Positions 35,059 to 43,657 of a stretch of DNA of 64,000 nucleotides are shown here, piece after piece (the stretch's first letter is position 1; every line of letters starts with the position of its first letter). The notes below the pieces were generated by a model. The model was not told the origin of the DNA, ran no database searches, and saw only the letters and a list, made by a program, of their open reading frames with translations. Location of the stretch: contig CANMDH010000029.1 of NCBI GenBank assembly GCA_947496555.1, forward strand, positions 1-64,000, given 5' to 3'. This DNA is from an uncultured Aquimarina sp. GTDB taxonomy: Bacteria; Bacteroidota; Bacteroidia; Flavobacteriales; Flavobacteriaceae. A program made the position numbers and the translations under genes.

Positions 35059-35529
35059 ATGAAAACACTTAACGTAAAACAATTTACCACGGCCCCAGAG
35101 CAGATCAAGGTCAACCGATTGGTAAAAGCTCCTATTGACGCTGTATGGCAGGTGATAGCTGATCATCAAGGGATGACTCAATGGATGCCAATGATAAAAC
35201 ATGTAAACCTAGTAAAACCAGATGAACAAGGTACTTGGGGAGAAGGGTGTGAGCGTCATTGCCAGTTTGGTAATGACTTGCTACAGGAAAAAATTGTGCA
35301 TTGGGATCCACCGTATGGATATGCTTATATGATAGCCGATATGCATATTGTAAAAAATCATTTAGGCCATATTCAATTAACAGAAAAAATGGAGGGTACA
35401 TTAGTTATCTGGACTCAATATTTTGAACCTCAAGGCAATTTTGTAAAAAAATGGATGGCCAAAAATGTGATGTTACCACAAGTGATGAAAAAAGCACTTA
35501 AAAACCTCGAAAAGAAAACTGCTGCATAA
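35059..35529 (+). CDS. SRPBCC (START/Bet v 1-like) protein
   Basis: 156 residues, no signal peptide. The opening KVNRLVKAPIDAVWQVIADHQGMTQWMPMIKHV is the standard start of polyketide cyclase/SRPBCC proteins. Later GTWGEGCERHCQFGN and IQLTEKMEGTLVIWTQYFEP fit the helix-grip fold. Binds a hydrophobic small molecule or acts as cyclase/dehydratase; ligand unknown. Follows the third TetR gene with a half-operator between. Confidence 0.85.
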   Translation: MKTLNVKQFTTAPEQIKVNRLVKAPIDAVWQVIADHQGMTQWMPMIKHVNLVKPDEQGTWGEGCERHCQFGNDLLQEKIVHWDPPYGYAYMIADMHIVKNHLGHIQLTEKMEGTLVIWTQYFEPQGNFVKKWMAKNVMLPQVMKKALKNLEKKTAA

Positions 35530-35544
35530 ACTTTAAATCAAAAA

Positions 35545-36441
35545 ATGATGAAATCAATTCTTAAAATTTTAATAATCACCTTAATCGCTGTAGGAATGCA
35601 GTCCTGTAAATCGGTTGACCTTAGAACCGATGTGGTCCTTAACAATCCCAACAGTAACGAACAAAAAGGAAAACAACTGCTAGAAAAAGCTGTAAAAACC
35701 ATGGGCTATGATAAATTAACGGATGCCCAGGTATACGAAACTACAGCGCAATTTAATTGGAAAGGTGTTTGGTTAACAATGCCTATGAATGCCTTACCAG
35801 GAAACAATAATAAAGACCTCAAATTCCGTTTTGCTACTAATTCTTTTGATGGACAGGTAGAATATCTCGAAGGACGAAAAAAAGGAACAATTCAAGGTTT
35901 ACAATCATGGGAAGGCTACAAAACCGAAGTGGATAGCGATTACCTGAAACAACACGAACATGATCGTTATATCTGGGGGTTGGCCACCTATCATTATTTG
36001 TTAGAAGCGCCATATCGTGTTTTGAATGAATGCGATATCATACGGTATGCCGGAGAAAAATCTTTTCAAGGAAAAAACTTTGATTTGGTATATGCTACAT
36101 GGGGAACAGAAGCACCCAATAAAAAGTATGATCGATGGCTAATGTATATTAACAAAGAGACTGGATTTATTGATATGCTAGAAGTTACGATAAACGATTT
36201 CTTTTTACCCATGCCAAAAGGAATACAACATGCTACAGTACATGTAGAAAGAGAGAAAACAAGCATAGGGACTTATATGCCCAACAATGTGATCATTCAG
36301 TTGAAATCACCTAAGAAAAAGGAAAACAAAGTATATTCATTTGCACTACGGGATTATAAATTTGACACTTTTTCAAAGGAAACACTATATCCCATTGATG
36401 GCTTGAAGTTCTACGGCAACTCAAAACCTGATACAGAGTAA
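35545..36441 (+). CDS. lipoprotein, DUF6503-like
   Basis: 298 residues with lipoprotein signal (lipidation at about Cys21, MQSCKS). The sequence reads as a large beta-sheet shell: LLEKAVKTMGYDKLTDAQVYETTAQFNWKG, RFATNSFDGQVEYLEGRKKGTIQGLQSWEG, YINKETGFIDMLEVTINDFF. The layout recalls LolA/LppX-like ligand carriers and the lipoprotein at 41942; assignment to DUF6503 is tentative. In the third TetR operon, 15 bases after the SRPBCC gene. Confidence 0.65.
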   Translation: MMKSILKILIITLIAVGMQSCKSVDLRTDVVLNNPNSNEQKGKQLLEKAVKTMGYDKLTDAQVYETTAQFNWKGVWLTMPMNALPGNNNKDLKFRFATNSFDGQVEYLEGRKKGTIQGLQSWEGYKTEVDSDYLKQHEHDRYIWGLATYHYLLEAPYRVLNECDIIRYAGEKSFQGKNFDLVYATWGTEAPNKKYDRWLMYINKETGFIDMLEVTINDFFLPMPKGIQHATVHVEREKTSIGTYMPNNVIIQLKSPKKKENKVYSFALRDYKFDTFSKETLYPIDGLKFYGNSKPDTE

Positions 36442-36454
36442 ATATCTAAAAACA

Positions 36455-36583
36455 ATGAAAGAAAACAAGAAAAAATGGATGATGTCTTTGTTTAAAGAAA
36501 CGGATGAAGATGTATCAGACACACCAAAAAAGAATAAAAACAACCCAAAAAAAGATTACTTCTTAAAACTTTTTAAGCAATAA
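36455..36583 (+). CDS. small lysine-rich protein (42 residues)
   Basis: Short frame starting MKENKKKWMMSLFKETDED and ending LKLFKQ, rich in Lys, Asn and Asp, with two similar SLFK/KLFK hydrophobic ends. It begins 13 bases after the previous stop and ends six bases before a terminator, so it fits as the last cistron of the operon. No family recognised. Confidence 0.55.
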   Translation: MKENKKKWMMSLFKETDEDVSDTPKKNKNNPKKDYFLKLFKQ

Positions 36584-36588
36584 TAATC

Positions 36589-36616
36589 AAGACTCCCCTT
36601 CCAGGAGTCTTTTTTG
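36589..36616 (+). terminator. terminator of the third TetR operon
   Basis: AAGACTCC, seven-base loop, GGAGTCTT, then a T run. Confidence 0.85.
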
Positions 36617-36720
36617 TAAAATCATTTCAAAGATGCCAAATACCGTATTAAATAAGTTTTTTAGAAATATTTAATAATTGTAGTATTAACAACTAAATAA
36701 ATTCTCTTTATTTTTAGTTC

Positions 36721-37629
36721 GTGGAGCACTTTACTACACTACATGATTACTGTAAGGGAATAAATATCCCTTCTCCTAAATGGGAATATTTTGATGTTCG
36801 CACTTTCGAAGAGAATATGAAAACGGTGCATCAACAAATGCCTCCTTTTAAACATGAATTTTATGCAATTGCGGTAAAATTAGATGGAGGTGGATTTGCC
36901 AAAACAGGTAATTACTCAACCGAAAATTTAAAAGCCACCGTTTTTTTTAATTCTCCCTATCAAATTTTACAATGGGATATTGCACCCGATTGGGAAGGTT
37001 TCTATATCATTTTTTCTGAAGATTTTTATCGCAGAGAAAATGAGAAAAAACAGATTAGCTTAGATTTCCCTTTTCTTTTGGTGGACAATACAGTACCTAT
37101 TGAAATTTCCGATCATGAAGCGGTAACATTCATGAAAACCCTTGAGGAAATATATACAGAGTATCAATATGATACTAAGTTCTCTGAAGCTATCATTTTT
37201 CATCATACACAAGTTTTACTATATAAAGTAGCTAGGCTTTTTCAAGAAAAGGTTCCTAAAGAGCAACAAACTTATGTACGTCGGGATAATGATTTGGCAT
37301 TGGTTAGCAGGTTCAAAACACTTGTGGAGACTAGTTTTTATCCAAATTTGGGATATGAAAATGGAGAACCCCATAAAGTTCAATTTTATGCAGACCAGCT
37401 CAACATTCATCCTAATCACCTTAATGCGGTTGTAAAGCGTATTGCTTCACAATCGGCCTCAGAACTGATCTATAAGCATATGGTTTCTCTTGCAAAATCC
37501 AAACTTCAGAATACTGATATTTCGATCAAAGAAATTGCTTTCGAATTGTATTATAACTATCCCAATCATTTTGCTAATTTCTTCAAAAAACAAACGGGGA
37601 TGACCCCTAATCAATTCCGGAAAGGATAG
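36721..37629 (+). CDS. AraC-family regulator (first)
   Basis: 302 residues from a GTG start (the next in-frame Met is 33 codons on and would remove conserved N-terminal sequence). An N-terminal sensing domain (about 1-170) is followed by the AraC double HTH (about 195-300): LNIHPNHLNAVVKRIASQSASELIYKHM and ISIKEIAFELYYNYPNHFANFFKKQTGMTPNQFRKG. A 21-base tandem repeat lies just downstream, upstream of the hydrolase genes, and is its most likely target. Confidence 0.9.
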   Translation: MEHFTTLHDYCKGINIPSPKWEYFDVRTFEENMKTVHQQMPPFKHEFYAIAVKLDGGGFAKTGNYSTENLKATVFFNSPYQILQWDIAPDWEGFYIIFSEDFYRRENEKKQISLDFPFLLVDNTVPIEISDHEAVTFMKTLEEIYTEYQYDTKFSEAIIFHHTQVLLYKVARLFQEKVPKEQQTYVRRDNDLALVSRFKTLVETSFYPNLGYENGEPHKVQFYADQLNIHPNHLNAVVKRIASQSASELIYKHMVSLAKSKLQNTDISIKEIAFELYYNYPNHFANFFKKQTGMTPNQFRKG

Positions 37630-37654
37630 GAAAACTCCCTAGTTTTCCTTCTTC

Positions 37655-37719
37655 TTTGAAATCTGTACTTCTTACTTTGAAATGTGTACTTCTTACCTTC
37701 GATAGGCGCAGTAGATTTG
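37655..37719 (+). promoter_or_regulatory. AraC-type operator (21-bp tandem repeat) and promoter
   Basis: Two adjacent 21-base units (37655-37675 and 37676-37696) share the frame TTTGAAAT-TGTACTTCTTAC and differ at one base. They end 15 bases before a perfect -7 element TAGATTTG (37712-37719). The two-helical-turn spacing next to the -33 position is the normal architecture for an AraC activator. The hydrolase ATG follows 45 bases on. Confidence 0.7.
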
Positions 37720-37764
37720 TAGTGTGATTAATTGATAACATTAATAATACTAAAAAATAAAGTC

Positions 37765-38739
37765 ATGAAAAAGATATTTATAACTACAGTAATTCTAGTA
37801 ATAAGCTTAGCAGTAACCGCACAAAAAGAAAATTCAATTCAAAAAAATAGCATTATGAAAAAAGTAACATTTAATAGAGATAATTTACAATTGGTTGGTC
37901 ATCTTTTTACTCCGGTTGATTTTAACCCAAATAAAAAGTATCCTGCGGTACTTATCGGCGGTTCTTTAACATCAGTAAAAGAACAAATGGCAAGTACATA
38001 TGCAAGGAAGCTAGCTCAACAAGGCATTATTGCTCTTGCATTTGATTATAGTCACTATGGAGAAAGTGAAGGGCAACCTAGACAATTCGAAGATCCAGCA
38101 CAAAAACTAAAAGATTTGCAGGCAGCAGTAACCTATTTAGAGCACCTAGATTATGTTTCGGGAGTAGGCGCATTAGGAGTATGTACTTCTGGAGGGAATA
38201 TGGCTTATCTCGCTGAAACCGATGATCGAATAAAAGCTGTAATCACTGTAGCTGCCTGGTTGCCCAATGAGGAAACGCTTCCTTTATTATATGGAGGAGA
38301 AGAAAACCTAAAAACACTTCGTGAATCAGGTAACCAAGCTAAAGAAAAATATGACGCTCAAGGAGAAAACAAAATCGTCCTTGCCTATAGTGATACAGAT
38401 AAAACAGCCTCTCATTTTGGTCCGATGGAATACTATATGGACACAACCCGCGGTGGTGGAGTAGAAGAGTGGAAAAATGAATTTGCAACTATGAGCTGGC
38501 CTACCTGGTTAGATTTTAATCCAATGGATAAGGCTAAAAATATCAAGACACCCGTTATGGTGATCCATTCAGATGGAAGTGCGTTGCCTGACAATGCAAA
38601 ACAATTCTATAATGACCTTGAGGGTAAAAAAGAATTGGTTTGGTTAGATGGTTATCATTTTGATTTCTATGATCAGGAAAAACAAGTTCAAGAAGCATCA
38701 GAAAATGCTGTAAGATTTATTAAGGCCCACATACAGTAA
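37765..38739 (+). CDS. exported alpha/beta hydrolase
   Basis: 324 residues starting MKKIFITTVILVISLAVTAQK, a signal peptide (an upstream TTG in frame is rejected). Alpha/beta-hydrolase core: PAVLIGGSLTSVKEQMASTYARKLAQQGIIALAFDYSHYGESEGQPRQ, the nucleophile elbow GVCTSGG (Cys or Ser nucleophile) and C-terminal GYHFDFYDQ with the catalytic His. Resembles dienelactone-hydrolase-like COG1073 enzymes. Its C-terminal half closely matches that of the next gene, so the two are duplicates. Driven by the AraC-type promoter. Confidence 0.85.
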   Translation: MKKIFITTVILVISLAVTAQKENSIQKNSIMKKVTFNRDNLQLVGHLFTPVDFNPNKKYPAVLIGGSLTSVKEQMASTYARKLAQQGIIALAFDYSHYGESEGQPRQFEDPAQKLKDLQAAVTYLEHLDYVSGVGALGVCTSGGNMAYLAETDDRIKAVITVAAWLPNEETLPLLYGGEENLKTLRESGNQAKEKYDAQGENKIVLAYSDTDKTASHFGPMEYYMDTTRGGGVEEWKNEFATMSWPTWLDFNPMDKAKNIKTPVMVIHSDGSALPDNAKQFYNDLEGKKELVWLDGYHFDFYDQEKQVQEASENAVRFIKAHIQ

Positions 38740-38759
38740 CTAACTTAAAACAAGATACA

Positions 38760-40679
38760 ATGAAAACCATATACATTATGCTGTTATTAGTTTTTACGAT
38801 GACAGCCTGTAAAACGGAAAAAAAAGAGAATAATAACACCAAAGAAGATAGCGCAATGATAACCGAAAATATAAATTCAGAAGAAAAAGAACGAAAGGAA
38901 ATTAATAATTTGATCCATACGTTGTTTGATGAAGTGGATACTCGCAACTGGGAAAAAGTTAAAAATACAATGGCTGATAGTGTATACACAGATTATACTG
39001 CTCTAGGCGGAGATGCTGGATTCAAATCACCCGATGAAATTCTTACAGGTTGGAAAGCCTTGCTTCCGGGATTCGAAAAAACAATACACCAGATACATAA
39101 TGAAGGCATTTGGGTCGCTGGAAATCGTGCAAGTGCAACAATGGATGCTATCGCGACACATTATCTAGATGGAAAACAATGGACGGTTTTTGTAGGTTAT
39201 GATACCGAATATATTAAGGAGAATGGTAGTTGGAAACTTGCACGGATTGATCTAAGCTTGTATGATCAACATGGAGATACTTCACTTCCGGTTCAAGCTT
39301 TAAAAAATGTTGAAAAAGGTAAAGATTTCAATATCCAAGAAGACAATAAGGCTGAACAAATAGTAGATCGTTTTTTCCAGGCTTTGGAAAAAAGAAACCT
39401 GGATCAAGTATTAGCTACGATGGATCAAAATGTCGAGCAGATTATGCCGTTAGCACCTGGTAATTTTCCAAAAACATTAAAAGGAATTGATGCTATGCGT
39501 AATCAATATGCTGGTGTGATGGAGTATACACAGAAATATAACCGAGCGTATTATCCAACTACTGATCCTAATACCGTTTTGGTGAAGTATAATGGGATCA
39601 TTACAACAGGCGAAGGAAAACCATATAACAACTATTACGTAGGTGTTTTTAAAACAAAAGATGATAAAATCATTGAGTTTACCGAGTTTTTTAATCCAAA
39701 TATTCTATTAAACAGCTGGCCTGGCCTGCAACCAGAAACCTTTTCTGTACATGATGCCGGATCTAGAACCGATAGCGGCGTTATTCGTGAGAAAGTAAAT
39801 TTCACAAGTAATGGAGTGATATTAAAAGGACATTTATTTCTGCCTCCTGCGTTTGATACTTCAAAAAAATATCCTACGGCTATCGTTACCGGAAGCTGGA
39901 CTAGTGTAAAAGAACAAATGCCAGACGAATATGCCAGTCTGATGGCCAAAGATGGATTTATGACCCTAACTTTTGATTTTACGGGCTTTGGTGAAAGCGA
40001 AGGACAACCCAGACAGGTAGAAGATTATGAATTGAAAATTGCTGATATCAAAGCTGCTACAGATTTTCTAAGTGTTCATAAAAATGTTGATACCAACAGT
40101 ATTTCGGGCTTAGGGGTTTGTGCAAGCTCTGGGTATATGGCCCATGCAGTAGCACGGGACGAACGGTTAAGTAACTTAGTTTTGGTGGCTCCATGGTTAC
40201 ATAATCCAGAAATAGCCAAAAGTATTTACGATATGCGCCCAGGAGGAACCGATGGATTGATTAAAGCTGCCAAAGAAGCAAAAATTAACTATGCAAAAAC
40301 AGGTGAAATGGAATATGTTTTGGCAGCGAGTGAACTTGATCCATTAAGTGCTATGTACGTTCCTGAAAATGCATTTGACTATTACTTAAATCCTTCTAAA
40401 GCGGCAGGAAAACATTATGACAATCGATTTGCGGTAAGTAGCTGGGAGCCGTGGTTAACGTTTGATGGAATTTCAGCAGGAAAAAAGATAAAACAACCGG
40501 TTTTTATTGTGCATAGTGAAAGTGGGGCAGTACCCGAGGGGACAAAGCAATTTTATGACCTTTTAGCAGGCCAAAAAGATATCAAGTGGTTAAATCAATA
40601 TAATCAGCAACAATTATATTTTGAAAAGGAAGCTGTGCAAGATGCGATGAAGGCTGTGGTGAATTATTTGAAAAAATAA
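38760..40679 (+). CDS. lipoprotein fusing two NTF2/SnoaL-like domains to an alpha/beta hydrolase
   Basis: 639 residues. Lipoprotein signal with Cys17 (MTACKT). Domain 1 (about 38-172) and domain 2 (about 190-320) are both NTF2/SnoaL-like: LIHTLFDEVDTRNWEKVKNTMAD and VDRFFQALEKRNLDQVLATMD openings, each ending with strands such as YDTEYIKENGSWKLARID and VGVFKTKDDKIIEFTEFFN. The C-terminal hydrolase (about 345-639) has GSWTSVKEQMPDEYASLMAKDGF, GFGESEGQPRQVEDYE and elbow GVCASSGY, but NQYNQQQLYFE where its paralogue has the catalytic-His GYHFDFYDQ. Loss of that His may make it inactive. Ends the AraC-controlled operon. Confidence 0.85.
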   Translation: MKTIYIMLLLVFTMTACKTEKKENNNTKEDSAMITENINSEEKERKEINNLIHTLFDEVDTRNWEKVKNTMADSVYTDYTALGGDAGFKSPDEILTGWKALLPGFEKTIHQIHNEGIWVAGNRASATMDAIATHYLDGKQWTVFVGYDTEYIKENGSWKLARIDLSLYDQHGDTSLPVQALKNVEKGKDFNIQEDNKAEQIVDRFFQALEKRNLDQVLATMDQNVEQIMPLAPGNFPKTLKGIDAMRNQYAGVMEYTQKYNRAYYPTTDPNTVLVKYNGIITTGEGKPYNNYYVGVFKTKDDKIIEFTEFFNPNILLNSWPGLQPETFSVHDAGSRTDSGVIREKVNFTSNGVILKGHLFLPPAFDTSKKYPTAIVTGSWTSVKEQMPDEYASLMAKDGFMTLTFDFTGFGESEGQPRQVEDYELKIADIKAATDFLSVHKNVDTNSISGLGVCASSGYMAHAVARDERLSNLVLVAPWLHNPEIAKSIYDMRPGGTDGLIKAAKEAKINYAKTGEMEYVLAASELDPLSAMYVPENAFDYYLNPSKAAGKHYDNRFAVSSWEPWLTFDGISAGKKIKQPVFIVHSESGAVPEGTKQFYDLLAGQKDIKWLNQYNQQQLYFEKEAVQDAMKAVVNYLKK

Positions 40680-40699
40680 GCTTTAAGAGAAGTAAAAAT

Positions 40700-40733
40700 A
40701 AAAGCAGCTTTTTTGAAAGCTGCTTTTATTTTT
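40700..40733. terminator. bidirectional terminator
   Basis: AAAAGCAGCTTT pairs with AAGCTGCTTTT around a short loop, with T-rich tails on both strands. It would end the hydrolase operon (plus) and the psd gene (minus). Confidence 0.8.
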
Positions 40734-40767
40734 AATGATAGTATTGAACATTGGTCTATGAAGGCAA

Positions 40768-41628
40768 TTAATAGGCTGCACCCACATAAACCAGACTGTT
40801 TTTAATATGATACTTAGGTATTTCTGGCGAAATCATGCAACACGTAGAACCCAAATAAAATAGCGCGATTTCGTCCAGCAATGAAACTTTGGCACCTGGT
40901 TTTATGTTTTTAGGTAGTTCAATAGTGCCCACTGCCGGACCACCTACAATAGATAAATGCCATGTCCTATCAGTATCGTCTTTGATATCGATATTAATTC
41001 GTTCGTTCCTGAAAGCAGGAATAGAAGGATTATGCTTATAAAACCACGGGCGTAAAATAACCAGGTCTCCGGCGATATATTGGATTCTAGAAATGGTTCC
41101 ATTAATAGGTGAGTGGATTCTATGATAGTTTTTATTATGCAAAAATACGTTGGTAAAAACATAGTCTTTATTAATAACATGCTCATCTAACCCAAAGATT
41201 TGATGTACCGATCGTATATCTCCTTTGATATTGGTTTTTCTGATTTTATGTACATGATCAATATCACAAAGTACTCCCTCACAAGGCCAAATATGTTTGG
41301 ATTTTACTTTAGGAAGTTCTTTGAATTGTCGGACAAAAAAATCTTGAAAATTCTGATATTCGGTTTTGCCGAAAGGAGGTGTAAATTGATCAAGATAATT
41401 GGCCTCTTCATAATGTAGTTTGCAAAAAGGTTTAATTAAATGCCTGGAAATTTTGAGATTGAAAATTTTGGCGTATACTTTTGATATTAAGCGTTGAAAT
41501 TGACTTGGCAAACTGCCCCAAATTTTCAAAGAAAAGAACTCATATAATGAGACATGCTTAATTTTTGGGGGATCTGAAACATCAATTTTATAATCAAATT
41601 GAGGAGAAACTTGAATCTGTTCTGACAT
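40768..41628 (-). CDS. psd: phosphatidylserine decarboxylase proenzyme
   Basis: Decarboxylates phosphatidylserine to phosphatidylethanolamine. 286 residues. Motifs: FQDFFVRQFK (about 92), CEGVLCDI, NYHRIHSPINGTISRI with the conserved His, and the C-terminal self-cleavage site LGST (FYLGSTCCMISP) that generates the pyruvoyl group. It belongs to the larger Psd type with an N-terminal extension rather than the short archaetidylserine type. Monocistronic. Whether it is the main psd of the cell or an accessory copy cannot be told here. Confidence 0.9.
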   Translation of the reverse strand: MSEQIQVSPQFDYKIDVSDPPKIKHVSLYEFFSLKIWGSLPSQFQRLISKVYAKIFNLKISRHLIKPFCKLHYEEANYLDQFTPPFGKTEYQNFQDFFVRQFKELPKVKSKHIWPCEGVLCDIDHVHKIRKTNIKGDIRSVHQIFGLDEHVINKDYVFTNVFLHNKNYHRIHSPINGTISRIQYIAGDLVILRPWFYKHNPSIPAFRNERINIDIKDDTDRTWHLSIVGGPAVGTIELPKNIKPGAKVSLLDEIALFYLGSTCCMISPEIPKYHIKNSLVYVGAAY

Positions 41629-41862
41629 ACCTTTTTGATTAATGAATAAAAATAGATTTCAATGTATGGACTTTTCTATACGAAGTCAATAGGACATTCC
41701 CCAAAATCTTCTTAAATAAACTAGAATGTGTTAAAGGGTTTAATATTTTGTATATCAGTTAGTTAAAATAAAGAATAGTATAAAATAGTATAAAATCGAT
41801 AAGAAAGATTAAGAAAAAATTAGGTATTCTTAAACATAATTTTGGCCTATTATTTTAAATCT

Positions 41863-41909
41863 AAGCATACCAAAAAGTGGTATGGAATACCTTAAATTTC
41901 GGTATGCTT
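41863..41909. repeat. nested inverted repeats with GGTAT/ATACC arms
   Basis: The roughly 310-base gap after psd contains an outer stem AAGCATACC/GGTATGCTT and inside it GGTAT-GGA-ATACC. A 10-base tandem (AATAGTATAA repeated near 41774-41793) lies further left. No clear T run, so a terminator for the minus-strand operon is possible but unproven; a regulator site is the alternative. Confidence 0.45.
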
Positions 41910-41941
41910 GGCGTACTATTTCACTTATATTTTAAATCGGA

Positions 41942-42820
41942 TTAGATCTTAAAATCTTCCGGTTTAAATCCGTTGTTAAACTTTACATTTGTTGAAATTT
42001 CTGATAAGGAAGGCTCAGTTGGATATTCTCCTTTATCATTAGGGATATAGGCATATCGGTGAGTAGAAACTTGTATTCCATCAATTTCGGTATATTTCAC
42101 TTTCATTAATAGAACGGTTTCATTAATTCCCCATGCGGGTAATGAAAAATAGAATTGATCAATGAGTTTAGTCTCGGTATTCACGTATAAAATATAGGCA
42201 TCATTAGCTTCTTTTCCGGTTTTTTGTGGATCATAGGACACCGTTAGCTTATCATAGGCTTTTCCATCTACGGTTTCTTGTCCTAGATATCCATAGGTAG
42301 TTCCTGGATCACCAATCTTAAAGTTCATCATAAACCAGTAATAGTTTACTTGTCGAAGGAAATCTGCGGTTCCAAGTGTTTTCTCATCGGTTACTTCTTT
42401 ACCATCCATGCTTACAGATACTTTCTTGTCTGCAAAACATTGTACTATGGGTTGTTCTCCTTCAGGTAATACATTAACTTGGTGGGTTGTGTATTTACCC
42501 CATGAATACTCGCCATCAAAAATGTAACGTTCAAGGGATACATCCTTTTTACCATCAGCTTGCTCATAGGTGTAAGTGTATTCTACATCTTTAAGATTCC
42601 AAAGATTGTTCCAACCTCCTGAGGCTTCAGCAATAGCTTTGATAATGGTTTCTGGTTTGTTTACATCATAAGTAATCTCTTTTTGTTCTTGTTCTTCTGG
42701 TGTTGCAATTTCTTCAGAAGTAGTTTCGGCAGAGGTGTCACTTTGCTTTTTTTGATTACAGCTTAGAAGTAGCAATGAAATACTTAATATTCCTACCTTA
42801 AAAATTTGTGTGATTTTCAT
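41942..42820 (-). CDS. lipoprotein, DUF6503-like
   Basis: 292 residues with a strong lipobox (LLLLSCNQ, Cys21) and an acidic/Glu-Thr-rich linker (about 25-50). The body: IIKAIAEASGGWNNLWNLKDVEYTYTYEQ, RYIFDGEYSWGKY, YGYLGQETVDGKAYDKLTVSYDP, YVNTETKLIDQFYFSLPAWG. This matches my recollection of DUF6503, an unstudied Bacteroidetes family with a LolA-like shell. Last gene of the first AraC-element operon. Confidence 0.72.
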   Translation of the reverse strand: MKITQIFKVGILSISLLLLSCNQKKQSDTSAETTSEEIATPEEQEQKEITYDVNKPETIIKAIAEASGGWNNLWNLKDVEYTYTYEQADGKKDVSLERYIFDGEYSWGKYTTHQVNVLPEGEQPIVQCFADKKVSVSMDGKEVTDEKTLGTADFLRQVNYYWFMMNFKIGDPGTTYGYLGQETVDGKAYDKLTVSYDPQKTGKEANDAYILYVNTETKLIDQFYFSLPAWGINETVLLMKVKYTEIDGIQVSTHRYAYIPNDKGEYPTEPSLSEISTNVKFNNGFKPEDFKI

Positions 42821-42840
42821 AATGTTTGGTATTTAAGAGG

Positions 42841-43104
42841 TTATGTATTTTTCACTATTTTTTGTTGATTAGAAGCCTTGTTTTTCAAAAGTTTTGTTTG
42901 TGGTTGCAACCAAGAATTAAACATCTTTCTCAAAAATGGCATTACAAGTAGTGTCATTAAAGGTACTAAAATCAGGGTTAAGAATAAAGTTCTTAACGGA
43001 AGAATAATATCTCCCAGGTTTTCTCCAAACAGCCATAGAATTAAGGTGATCAATGAGTAGATACCTACCCAGGTCAATACCGTTATTTTGAATATAGTTT
43101 TCAT
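42841..43104 (-). CDS. small two-helix membrane protein
   Basis: 87 residues from MKTIFKITVLTWVGIYSLITLILWLFGE. Two hydrophobic helices (about 5-25 and 34-55) with a basic, Lys/Gln-rich C-terminal tail after PFLRKMFNSWLQP. An upstream start would overlap the VOC gene, so the start seven bases after that gene is used. Unknown function; third cistron of the operon. Confidence 0.65.
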   Translation of the reverse strand: MKTIFKITVLTWVGIYSLITLILWLFGENLGDIILPLRTLFLTLILVPLMTLLVMPFLRKMFNSWLQPQTKLLKNKASNQQKIVKNT

Positions 43105-43111
43105 TTTTCTT

Positions 43112-43633
43112 TTATTTAGTATTAGTTTCAAGTGGTCCTGCAAATTCAATTACATTTCCATTTAGGTCCTTAATAAAGGCTACTCGTCTTTTATAGTGAT
43201 TAAGAGGATACGTTTCGGCTTTCACAAAAGTTTCGATACCCTTATCCTTTAATTGTTTCATGGCAAGATCAATATCTTCAACCTGAAAACAGATGTGTGC
43301 AAACCCCTGATGGGATAAATGTTCTCCAAAGTCTGATACTTGTTTGTTGTTTTGATTACTTTCCTTATCTCCAATAATTTCAATTCTAAATTCTCCATTA
43401 GTCAGATAGGCTAAATCCAAATTGGGAAGGCCATCAACGGTCCAGCGAACTTCTTCTTTAAAACCTAGAATATCTTTATACCAGGTTACGGTTTCTTCAA
43501 AATTACTAACTCCTATTAATAGGTGATCTGCTTTAAGCGTAGATAGTCCTTTGTCTTTTTCTGTATTCATAGTAAAACTAAATATTGTTATGGTTACTAA
43601 AATTATCGTTATAAGTGTTTTGAAAGTTTTCAT
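43112..43633 (-). CDS. exported VOC-superfamily (glyoxalase-fold) protein
   Basis: 173 residues. Hydrophobic N terminus (MKTFKTLITIILVTITIFSF) that would direct export. Then a single VOC module: ADHLLIGVSNFEETVTWYKDILGF, LTNGEFRIEIIGD, FAHICFQVEDIDLAMKQLKDKG and NGNVIEFAGP, with candidate metal ligands His38, Glu and the terminal Glu. Most VOC enzymes are cytosolic, so the signal-like leader is notable. Second cistron after the 28-residue peptide. Confidence 0.82.
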   Translation of the reverse strand: MKTFKTLITIILVTITIFSFTMNTEKDKGLSTLKADHLLIGVSNFEETVTWYKDILGFKEEVRWTVDGLPNLDLAYLTNGEFRIEIIGDKESNQNNKQVSDFGEHLSHQGFAHICFQVEDIDLAMKQLKDKGIETFVKAETYPLNHYKRRVAFIKDLNGNVIEFAGPLETNTK

Positions 43634-43657
43634 AATATTTTTTTTGAAGGTTAATAC

